Below, piece by piece: positions 1-11,111 of a DNA stretch of 64,000 nucleotides (the stretch's first letter is position 1; each line of letters starts with the position of its first letter). The stretch is from Heliopora coerulea (Eukaryota > Cnidaria > Anthozoa > Scleralcyonacea > Helioporidae). The notes below the pieces were generated by a model. The model was not told the origin of the DNA. It saw only the letters and a list, made by a program, of their open reading frames with translations, and searched no databases. Made by a program: the position numbers and the translations under genes. The stretch is from assembly GCA_030142905.1 (NCBI GenBank), contig JASJOG010000175.1, positions 1-64,000 on the forward strand. Direction: 5' to 3'.

Positions 1-597
1 TCTTTTGTGACATGCTGATTTAACCCACCCTATGACCTTTGGCTTGCCTATATCTTCAGTTTTGACCAATATTCTACTTCTGACTGTCAATCTGTCAAAC
101 ATTGTTTACAATTAATGAAGGACAATTTAAAATTGAAGAAAAGCTTATTATGAAAGAATAATATATATATAATCTCTATGGCTGCAGCAATTTCTACTGC
201 ATGGTAGACTGAAGGAAACTATCATTATTTTATACTCTGGCTGTGAAATTTATAATGACCAAATTGCCCATTCAGAATATAACTTTATTCACTAAGCAGT
301 TCAGTTTCCTAATGAATATCCAGTACTTTAAGTATAACTTAATCCCTGACCACAAGCAATCCCTAACCCTTACTCTAGATAGTTAATGATGCTGTAATTG
401 AGAAACAAGTTGATTTTAATCATTTATCACTTCTCTTACTGATAGTCAAAATGTTGGATCATATAATGTGGAGCTGATCCGAAAACTTCAATTAATCAAA
501 CCTTTTTATTGTCTTTAATTTTCTTGTGTGTTCAATAAATAGGAACATCAGAGACAGTCTCAGTAGCTTAGACAGATAAAAAGGTAGTAGTGATTAC

Positions 598-1452
598 CTG
601 ATTCTGATAAACTTGAGTTAGTTGAACTATAACCTTTGTCTGATGTCTTTCGCCGTCTCCTTTTTCCTCTTGATGACAGGGTTGAAGTAGGGGAAAGAGG
701 TGTTGTTGGTGAAGATTTGTCACTGATTGGACTTTTTGGGAAAACATCTGATTCTACATTTTCAGGATGTTCTCTTGCCTTGTAAGACATTTCTTGCCTG
801 AAACAAATCATTTTTCCTTCTTCAGATCTGCAGTATGGTCTTACTCAAACCTGTTGGATCAATATAATTCTCATTCTTATTGACAGCCCAGCTATTGGCT
901 CCAACTTTTTTCAGTATGAAAATAATATTAAGTTGTTGGAAAATATTGGATTTTGCAGGCACTGTGCCAATAATTTTATAATGGAATGCATGGAGAAAAA
1001 TAAAACTGGCCAATCAGGTTGGAGGAGATTGAAGCTTTGAGTGAAAGCCCTTTGATTCATTACCCTTAAGTGCTTTTACTTAAAATACCTATGTTATATA
1101 TACTGAGCTGAATGCATTGCTGAAAAAAGCCAAAATTTCTGAGTGCTTCTCCTAGGGAGTGGGGAGTTCTGGTTCTTTCATACATAAATTTGATCACATA
1201 TTGAATTACTATAAATTCAAAAATTGGCCTTCAAGATATAGGATATACATAATCCCTAAATAAACACGAGTACAGTACACCACTTACTTCATGGTTCGAA
1301 TGCCATTGATAAGTTCATTGAGCACAGCAGGGCCTCTTTCTGCTGCAGATAATTTAACTATCGGTGGAGACTTTGGTTCTGTGTGCTGAACATCCTTTTT
1401 TACTGGCTCAACCATTTTTGGGACTTCTTCCTTCTTTTGTATTATTTTATAA
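598..1452 (-). CDS. Last two exons of the left block, running to the window edge
   Basis: Exon 1452-1288 (165 nt, acceptor AATCAG, donor GTAAGT) encodes YKIIQKKEEVPKM and AAERGPAVLNELINGIRTMK, a predicted amphipathic helix. Exon 797-598 (200 nt) continues QEMSYKAREHPENV, then a Ser/Thr/Pro stretch and the basic-to-serine RGKRRRRKTSDKGYSS. The donor GTAATC leaves one base, so coding continues left of this point. I found no clear exon in 1-597. Confidence 0.65.
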
Positions 1453-4400
1453 CTGATTAAATGAATAACAAAACACTAAAATAAATGTTTGAAGTTAAAA
1501 ACTGAACTTACTATTTAAAGGTTAAATAGGGCATGAGAACTTTTTTTAATCTTACAGGTAGTTCATTCTCAAGACTGAATATTAAAAAATTAGTAACTGA
1601 ATCATAGGTGTACATTACAAAACTGGCTCTGCCGTTGAATTAAACAAAGGCAGGTGTAACTATTTCCCTTCACACACAAAGAGCCTTTCTGGATATTATT
1701 ATATTGTCACACCTTTCAGCAGTTTCATCAGGAAGTCGGTGTTTTATTTAAATATACTCACAAAGAGTACGCTATAAGTATGTGGCAGATAAGTCAGAAA
1801 AGTTGAAATTGGCATTCATCAAAGATGTAACTTTTTAGTATGACTGGAGGTATAGTGTTCTACATGTTTAAGATTTTTGTTATGTATATGTAACTATGCC
1901 AGCTAAATAAATCTATTCATGTTGAGGTTCAGAAGTCACTTCAGAGATTACAAGCTTGATTTACAAGCAAAGTTTACTATAGTTTATAAAGCTTCCATGT
2001 ATCTTTTAGGTCAAAATTTTGCTTTCAATATCCTGGTAAAATTTTTATGAAATCAAGTGGACCAAACAGTGTCTGTTTAGAATATATTGGTTGAAATACT
2101 GACTGGTTTAAACCTTCATTGATGTACAACATCATCAAAAAATGATGATCTTGTAGATCACTGGACCTCTTATTTTCATTAATATTGTCATAAATTGTAT
2201 ACACATTCTTAAACTTCTACAAACTTTGATTGGTTCCAATCTCCCAAGAAGAATTAAATACAAATGATGTAGAATTCTATCAAAGATCCTTGCTGGGTCA
2301 TGTAGTTGGTACAAAGTTCTTTAGTGAAATGTTTGTAATTAAACAGTGAGGGATGGTAGTGTAGAGGAAATGTCAGTGCAAAAAATAAACCCAGGGATGT
2401 CATGTGTAAAAAAAAAAATGGTGTCTGACAATGCAGACAGAACTTAGGACATGCCAGTTAGTGTGCACACATGAAGTTTTCATCCAAGATTCTGGATGCC
2501 TTCAAAGCAGAATGAGTTTGATAAAGTCCTGTGTCTCTGGGATGAAAGCTCAGCATTAAACACATCTTAATTCTGCAAAAAAAGTTACTAAGCACTAAGC
2601 ATTGCTATATTTTTTTATAAATATCTATGCTTTACAATACAAAGTTTGTTTAAACCCTGATTTATACAATTATTTTTGATGTTTACTGGGTTTCCCTATG
2701 TTGCCGAACAACTTAATTTCACATCTGTTCAGTGGTGCCAATTTCACTGCCACTGAAATTACCAAGCCATTTGCTGACATTTGAGCAAGATCTGTCTCAA
2801 AATCAAATCAAAAATGCAAATTTTGATTAAGGCATCACACAAGTGAATCTGAGCATGAAAATGCAACTCAAAAACCCATGAAGTAATTTATTGTCTACAC
2901 TTAGTGTAGATCATAGACTCTTTCAAAGCAACATATTTGGAAATTTATAATCTGCTAATGATAAGATGCCTCTCAAAGGGAAAACTCTGGTCAATTAATC
3001 ACAGCAAGCCTAATAATAGAATCTTTACTCTTCAGGGGTGTTGCCTAGAGAGAAGTTTATTTCCATTATTAGGCATACTTCAATTAAACCCACATAAGAT
3101 GAATACTTAATGAAATGAGAATGGATTAGCCACAAGAAATCCCACAGTAAAACTTGTCAAATTCCCCCTATATTTCTCAGCCTTTTTATTAGTTTTCTGT
3201 TGTTTTTGTGTAGTTTATTAACTGTTTCCAACTGAACAAAAGTTCTGTGGATCAAGATATCATTTTTGTAGTAGGAATCCTTAGTACATTGTACATAAGA
3301 GAATCACTACAAAAACTCTTAATGAAAGATTATTTCTGAGATCAAAGACTGATAACTTACTAGAGATCAACTGACATACTATCTCTTAGACAGGCTATCT
3401 TTCTTCTAAGCTGACAGCATGCATGTGTAATACTGCTTTATGATCATACTGAATGATTACAATAGCACATTTGAACCTCACAGTAATTTCATATCAGGAG
3501 ACCAGTTGTCTCATATGATTATATCCATTGTGCTGTAGTCTACATACTACCAAATTACCTGTTCAAAAACTCTTCATCTGTCATGCCATTTTCTGTCACA
3601 TTCTTTTTGTTGGTATCTTCCTGTCCTTTGCCTGGTGTGATATCCTCAATCCTTGAATACCCACAAGCTTCATCCTCTTCAGCAAATCGTCGCTCCTCTG
3701 AATCTGGCCTTCCAAGAACCACAGTAACTTTGTCACTGGATGGATGCCCCTTCAAATTGAATGACACATTGATGTCAACAAAATTAGTGTTACTTTCAAG
3801 ATTGTCCACCAGGATATTTTGCTTGCATATGTAAACTGACATTCTTTAAATCTTAAAGACCTTTAGGATTTAAAGATCATGCAACTAGCTTTGGAGATTA
3901 CAATAACTTATTAGCTTTGTGCTTCAGTCCTTCAGAACCTCTGGCTTGGGACTCACACAACATGTAATAATGACACTCAATCCCTAATAATGCTATGTAA
4001 TAGTTTAATGTCTCAGCTGTATACATGATTCATGGCTGATCACAGCACATGCTCACATGCTGGAGAACCCAAATAAACTTGCACAATAGGTCCCCTGGCA
4101 ATTCATAACTATTATTCATCATTTGGACAATATTTTCAAATTTAATTTGCACCAAATAGTAGTGGATTCAAAGAAGGCTAGACCTCCTGTCAACAAACCA
4201 CAAGTATCATTTGAAAGGTATCCAACTGAGCCTTTCAAAAAGGAGACTAATAATCACAATTATCAATGCATCTTTAAATCATCACTCAACATATGAGTCA
4301 AAGTCTAAGGTGCACGTTCTACTGTGTGATTGCCACTCATTAATTCTTTGTAGAAACCAATGGTGTCGTCACATTCAAACAAAATTCAAGGATTTGTATT

Positions 4401-7400
4401 CAAACAACACAAATTGTGTCAAAAATCTCAGTTCTTCATGACAAGTAGTAATAGTGATAATAGGCACAGTAAAACACTTGTTTGGGATGGCAACATTAAC
4501 TACATAAAAATTCAGAAAAGATTGTCAACTGAAACTTTCTAATAAAACAGGAACCATATCCAGGTGAGACAGCTTAGTTTTTGTTGACATATACATGTAG
4601 TTTTCCCAGAACTGATGAACAGTAGGTTTGTTGTGAACGACTGACATGCAACTTTGTTTTCTATTGGTTTACCTGTGCTTTCTGTGGAAGTGCAACTGGA
4701 AGGCTTTCACTTCTATTGTGAAAGATTTCATTAAGTAGATCTTCACTCACTGACTCTTCTACATGAACTGATAATTTCTGTATGGCTGGCTCAGTGACTT
4801 GTGCAACTGATGTAGCTGAATCCTCATAACCAGAATCAATGTGGCCTTCACTGCTGCAAACAGAATGTATGTTAACCTTTAGGTGAGGTTTCTTGTTGAG
4901 TAAAAGGAAGAAGGTGTTCTCATTTGTAGACATGTTTGAGGAGGACAGGACTAGCTAGGTCATATATTGTCCACAGCTCGATTTCTTTGTTGCTTTGTCA
5001 CATATTTTTGTGACAATGTAACAACAACAGTTTTAATTATATCTCACTGGGAGGCACTAGACATACAACCAAAGTGAAGAAATTGTGCCATAAACAAGAA
5101 CAATAACTTGGAAAACCTAGCCCTAAATATGGATGATATTCTATTACTTGCATAACAGTAGAAATGGTCAGTTAATATCATCAAGTTGGCAGATAACCCA
5201 TCAAGAAGAAGGCATTCCATTCTGTTCAATAGAATCATCTGGAATTAACCAGAGTGAAATTTTAAAGGACACCCTTGACCCTAAATGGGTTAAATATATT
5301 GCTGGACAATCATAAGACACAAAACTAATACAGTAATATTGAATTGAAAGAAAATGTTTGACACAAATGTACTTTTCACTTGTTAATTTAACCTTTTGAC
5401 CCCAAGATGTCTTCCCCTTCCAAACACAATGTCTGTCATGTATGTATGTATACACAGACGTATATGTATATATGTACCATCACATAACATTTTTAAGAAT
5501 AAAAATGACTAAAAATTCTGCTTTGCCAAAAGTTTTCACACAAAGGAGACATGACAATGAAGGTTAACAAAAAACTCACTTGGTGGGTGATGGCACATGC
5601 TTCCCAATATCTGAAACTTGAATGTTTATTCTGAACTCAGCTTCATCACCAAGGTTTATGGTTTTCACCACAGGTGGTGTTGGAGGTGGGGGAGGAGGGA
5701 AATATTCCTCATCCACAAGATCTACTTGGACATCACTTGTGTCTGATTCATTTGTTTCAACCTTGTTCCAGCCATCTTGACGATGGCGTAAGACCATTGC
5801 AGTCCTGAAATCCTCAACTAAGCAAATTGAAAATGAAAGGCATGAGAAAACAATTGAAATGTTGGCCTTTAGATTTCATCATTTAGCTTTTCTAACAGAA
5901 GTTGCAGTACCTTCCTTGTTTTCATTTTCATTTTGTTCTGAATTGTGTTCAATCACTTTCTTTGGTGGTTGTTTGCTGCTGTAAAGAACCATGTTGGCAG
6001 TGGACATTACTTGTCCAGCAGCCAATGACTTCTCATTGTGTCTGGCAATGCGGTCAGATACTTCAGTTGGAGCAAGGTGCGTAAGGCCAATAAGAGGGAC
6101 TGAAGTATTCTTCCGCTTACTTGTCTCATTAGGTTCCTGAGGAGGTGAGAATGCAATTGACTTACTAAGGTACTGTACTTTTTCTGCCACATTGCCTCGC
6201 CTTGGTAAAGTAGGACTTTCATGATATGAAATCTCTTCCTCTGACTGGGAATCACTGTCCTGTCTCAATGGGTCCTTCACTTGTTCACTTTGTAACTGTA
6301 CCTCACTGTCAGTCATTGAACCAGTGGTAAAATCATCTTCTGATTCCTCTCCCCCTTCAATGACATCAAGCAATAGCTTTCTATTTGATATGAGTTCTGG
6401 GGAGGCTGTTGGTGATACATGGCCAGTTGAATGAGGGTCTATATGCAGTTTTGCCTTGACTTTACCAGGTTGGGAAGCTGCATAATGGGAAGCATAGTAA
6501 ACGTTTTGGTTTCCATCTGGTGCAGTCTGCACCATAGGAACTTCAAAATTATCTATTGGTGATGGTTTTGCAGACTGGCTGGTTGTTTTAGTTGCTTTTG
6601 CACTCAATCTACGGGTTGCTTTAAAACTGCTCTCTCTTTGAGGTGGTTTTGGATTTCTGGTTGCAGATGACTTAAGTTTAGAGGAGGTAATGGTCATTGT
6701 AATCTCTTGGTCATTTGTGCTAACTGCTGTGACCATTGATGGATCAACTCCCAGGTTTTCCAGCAATTCATTCATAGCTTCCTTACGGTTCTCTTCTTGC
6801 ATTTGTTTCTCACTAGGCACCAAAGGAAACTGAAAGACAAGACTGTCACCATTATACTTAGCCACTTTTTTCTCCCCTGGATAATCAGAATCTCTGTTAT
6901 CCTCTTCTTCAGCTACTCGACATTTCATCTTCATGGCTTGGTTAACAGTTGCATATGGATTCCCATTTATGGGACCTGGGACATGAGAGGGTGATTCTAA
7001 AAGCAGTATGACAATTACTCCATGAGAAATACAGACTTCTTTATAATTTAGACAAGAATATGCACAATGTTATAGTAAATGGCACAGCATTGCAGTTTAT
7101 TTGGAAAATCACTTATATCTCGTATAATTCAACCAGTGTGCTTGAAACGTCGCAAGTAATCACTAATTGATGACTTTACTGCCTCAAACAGGTATTGCCA
7201 TAGTAATGTACAGTAATTGGCCAGATATCATACATCTGTAAAACAAAAGTATCTGTTTTCTGTTTGTTCACCATGATATTTTGGATTTTAAACAAGCATG
7301 GCTTATTTTTATCTAATTGTATAATCCATAGAAAATTAAGAATACTGGCTTTAGCATGACAGGAGATGAATAACTCCACTTTCTGGAGGTATGAGATTAG

Positions 7401-8997
7401 AAATTAATTTGTATGTGTCAAAATGTTTAGTGTCATGAGATGCATGCTTATGCAAAGTTTGAAATGATTTCATTGTTTAGTTTTAAAGATATAAAATTTA
7501 CCAATAAGTTGCCATGCTGTGTTTCTATGACAACAAACAACACGTGAATATCACTCTTCAGTAGCGTGGCCAAATGAATCCCAACCCCTCCAATGATAAA
7601 ACACTATTGAAGCAATTTAATTGTGACACAGGAGGTCAAACATTGTGAACAAGGTACGTGTATTTGCAATTGTGATGACTAGTCAAAGCAGATGTCAATG
7701 TTTTTCTAGCCCACCTGTAGACCCCCTGATGAGTATGTTACTCAAGAGGTCTATGAAACTATGTGCAAATGCCTGTTTCCTATGCATCAGGTTTGGAGGA
7801 AATTAAAATGAATGAGAGAAAATATTATTGAACTACATCACTGTCATATGGTCAAAAATAAGTGAGTCAACACATGAAAGTGTCGTTCATGGGATTCATT
7901 GCATAGGAATAAAAATTTCATGTTGTAATTGCTGTAGCTTTCAATCCCCATTTGCAAGCTCATTATGAGCAAATTTTGAAGTTTATTTTGGTGAAAATTC
8001 AAACATGGTCACTCAGTTACAACAAAAGGTAAGGATAAAACCTTTCAAAATCCTGCCAAATGGATGATGGCTTATTTCCCAGCAGAATATGTGATCATGC
8101 AATACAAATGTTCATTATGATAATCACATGCCTAACAGTTAAGTGGCAGGATACAGGTCAATGTCACCTGTAACTTATGTATTGGTGATAATCCGAACAA
8201 AATGAACAGAATGTGTGCTTTAGCAATTGTTCATCAATACAAATACAGTATAAAGTAAATTTGCATTTATTAAGTTACCCAAAACCAGAAATAGATGCAA
8301 GGCACAAGGGAGAGCTTCAGTACTTTGTTCCATAAATCTTGAGAAATTGTCTTTTGAAACAAGTGAGAGGCTAATATTTTCCACAATTACATGTAACTTG
8401 TAATAGAAAGATTAAAGATTTAAAAGCACAAACAAATGGAAGCATGCCTTCCCCCAGCCCATCTCTGATAAAATCTCATCTATTCTGCATGAATGAAAGC
8501 TTTATGGATCACTCTATCTTTACTTGTTTTTATTCATTTTCAAACCAAAATATATTGGTTCACTTTGTGATTCTCCTTTGTGTGGTAACTGGATTTGTTA
8601 TGTTTAATTTTCCCAAGAGTAAAAGAATAAAGAAAAAAAATACCCTCAGAATTGTTACTGGAGACATAGAAAATGTTTTTGCCCAGAGAGTGGGCTTATA
8701 TAAGACAAGAAAAACAAAAACTAATAGTCTGGTCTAGTCTGATAACATTAAATGCAAATATGTTATTGAAAAAAGCAAGTAAATATCAAAGTTTGGAGCA
8801 TGCAGTCCTTTCTAAATTCAAAAGACCTGATATTAAAAACTTAATTGGAATATATGGATGTATGTGCATCCATAAAAATAAAACATGCTTAAAAATAATC
8901 AGCATTTCATACCTATATCCATATGAATAGGTCTTTCTACAGCTTGCATTATCAGGTATGGGAATGTTATTCTTTCACCAAGATGGTTAGACCAAAC
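598..8997 (-). CDS. Seven-exon block, disordered protein with LD-like motif; probable tensin central region
   Basis: Exons 8997-8913, 6996-5911, 5817-5580, 4853-4673, 3821-3559, 1452-1288 and 797-598 join without phase conflict to give about 739 residues with no stop. Content is Ser/Pro/Glu-rich with no globular domain I recognise. Features: VWSNHLGERITFPYLI in the first exon, MNELLENLGVDP (LD-like) in the second, a PPPPPPTPP run in the third, SGYEDSAT in the fourth, and a basic RGKRRRRKTSDKGYSS at the left end. It ends at GTAATC, so the gene continues past the left edge. The same strand as the tensin half, the LD-like motif where tensins have one, and disorder suggest this is the tensin central region. 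It could also be a separate gene. The linking exon(s) between 22050 and 8997 were not found. Confidence 0.7.
1453..3558. other. Intron of the left-block gene
   Basis: About 2.1 kb of AT-rich intron with no supported coding sequence, RNA gene or clear repeat. Confidence 0.6.
3559..5817 (-). CDS. Disordered-protein exons with proline run and SGYEDS motif
   Basis: Three exons of the left block. Exon 5817-5580 carries TAMVLRHRQDGW and a proline run (YFPPPPPPTPP) that could bind SH3 or EVH1 domains. Exon 4853-4673 (or start 4850, same phase) carries GHIDSGYEDSATSV, a likely Ser/Tyr phosphorylation cluster. Exon 3821-3559 carries SNTNFVDINVSFNLKG and GRPDSEERRFAEEDEA; its acceptor is AAG, chosen because the CAG 17 nt upstream breaks phase. 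All are polar and low in hydrophobic core residues. Confidence 0.65.
5911..6996 (-). CDS. Large disordered exon (361 codons) with LD-like motif
   Basis: 1086 nt, TTTTAG acceptor, GAAG donor before GTACTG. It begins SPSHVPGPINGNPYATVNQA and includes EKKVAKYNGDSLVFQFP, a helix-like MNELLENLGVDPS (6775 down to about 6740), Ser-rich and Thr-rich linkers, acidic clusters (EGGEESEDDF) and SRKNTSVPLIGLTHLAP-like sequence near the end (KRKNTSVPLIG). Reading through the donor reaches a stop at 5879. The chosen splice joins the 5817 exon in frame (KEVEDFRTAMV). Confidence 0.75.
7000..8912. other. Intron of the left-block gene
   Basis: AT-rich sequence between exons 8997-8913 and 6996-5911. Short open frames here (for example near 8444-8930) have no splice support or motif. 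I see no mobile element or RNA gene. Confidence 0.6.
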
Positions 8998-9730
8998 CTG
9001 GAAATGAATATCACATGTTAATAAGACAGATCACATTTCATTTGTTGATAAAGTTCTGCATAGGTGGTTAATGAGACAATCTCTTTCATTTTGTTCACCT
9101 TTGACCTTGGAATAAATGGCATATTAGATTTAAAATAATAGAGTTTAACCTAAGCCCTTTTAGAGGATGAACAATTTTCAGCTCACTGTGGACAGAAAAA
9201 CAAATGTCAGCCTGCCTGCAAAAGGGTTAGCAGTAGATTTCAGTAAATGAATGTTTACCTGTTATTCATTCAGTTGTTATGGTGACTGAACCATGGATTG
9301 CTTGGTGTAATAATCACAAACAATTCACAGCCTATGTGTCTGAAAAAAATTAGCAGATTGAGTGGAATATTCAAATCATTTATAATATTACAGCTTTCTC
9401 AGATATGTAAGGAGTAATTTTTAAATGCCTGTGATTGATTTAAAATATTAAACCCAAATGTGATTAATGCACAATGGCAACAGTAATAAGTGACAGACAT
9501 AACTTGATATGACTCTAAAGCAATAATAACCACTTAGTAAATTAATTTTATTACAGTACATTTAACCCAATGACCCTTTGTACCCCTTTTGAACCATTAC
9601 CTGACTATAGTTCTGCCAGACTAAAGCTAAATTTTTAAATCCCAAAATGCAAATAAGTTAAAAAAAATTTAAGGGAATTTTTTGTTCAATCTTCATTGGG
9701 TAGCAATGAACCATGATGTTAAACATGCCA

Positions 9731-9922
9731 AAAAATATCCTTTTTTGATGAAAAATTTTATTGAGGTTCCAAAATGAATCTGGTTTCATATCAGAATTCA
9801 AACAGGAAATTGGCCAAAAATTAATAATCCTGGAAAATTTTCAATCTCCTGTTTGAATTCTGACATGAAACCAGATTCATTTGGAATCTCAATAAAATTT
9901 TACACCAAAAAAGGATGTTTTT
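9731..9922. repeat. Inverted repeat (fold-back element)
   Basis: Two arms of about 85 bp, imperfectly complementary, around a short AT-rich centre near 9820-9840. The left arm includes CTGGTTTCATATCAGAATTC and the right arm its near complement GAATTCTGACATGAAACCAG. Typical of a small non-autonomous fold-back or MITE-like element; no coding sequence. Confidence 0.75.
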
Positions 9923-11060
9923 GACAGTGATAATGTTAGATTGTACAAATTAGTTTTGTCCTAAATGCTGTCCTAAAACTATTAGACCAGACATATTTAG
10001 CCCAACTGGCATGCTTTGCTTGCTTGGTAGGGCAAGGGTGCCAGGAAGATAAATGTTTGATAAATACAATGAGATAGGGCTGAAAAACTCACTTGTGTGT
10101 TTTTCCCCCATTTCCACTTAAAACAATCCTATTACTTGTTGATTGGTGTAGTGGCATGCTCACTGTGATTTTGTCAATCTAAGGCTGGAGTTAACAGGAC
10201 CACCATCATTCCAGATATAATCAATGATTAGATTATGAGCAGGAAATTTGTATGATGTAATAGTGAAGAGACTAACAAAGGCAAATCGTGCATGAATTAT
10301 CTTATGGGAACTGAAAGTGAGTAATTGAGTTGTTTTAGTAGAAACTCACTTGTGTTGAGTTTCTGAGATTTTCAGTGTTATTACAAAGAGTAAAGCATGC
10401 CCAAGCCTTGTTTTTGGGTATAAACAAATGTTATCCTTATCAGGCAATTCATGGTGATTGTGAAAGTATTAATGCTTGCAATCTGTTCATTCTAGCAAGC
10501 AATATGGCTAATCAGATTGTGGGATCTTCATTTCACTTGAAGGGAACTCACAGTTTAACTTTACCAAGCATTGAATGAAGGATGGCCTTCACCAGAACTT
10601 TAGGGAGAACAGCTTGTGCAGCTGATAGGGTCACTCAGTATAAATAAAGACACTTGCACTTTACATGTACTTACTATAACTACTACCTGAAATAACTGTT
10701 TTGTCACACCATGATTGTTACTGATTAAGCTGTAAGCATAATTTATCCTATCCCTTAATGCAGGGTAACCAACTTATACAGCCACCATCCTCATGTTACC
10801 AAATTACCATGGTTACCGTGCAAACCAGCATAACTGCAGGCTATTTCTCATTATAAGCTACCCTCAAGCTAATTTGGTTAATTAGCTGCATGCCCTCTTC
10901 CAATAATAGAAATACTGAGTTCCTTAAGTGGTAATTTTTTTTTTCTTCCTTTTGATAGGTTGAGTGCCAGCTATGTTATGAACAAATGATATTCCACATA
11001 AATTAATGGTCTATGATAATATTCTTAATACTGTAGAACATTACAACATTCTGCGATTAA

Positions 11061-11111
11061 GAAATGATAACTTCACAATTAACCATTGGTTAATTGTGAA
11101 GTTATCATTTC
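11061..11111. repeat. 51-bp near-perfect palindrome
   Basis: Arms of 25 bp are exact reverse complements with a single central base. The left arm starts GAAATGATAACTTCACAATT. The same short flank, ATTCTGCGATTAA, occurs beside it (11048) and again at about 11143, which suggests a rearranged element. Confidence 0.85.
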
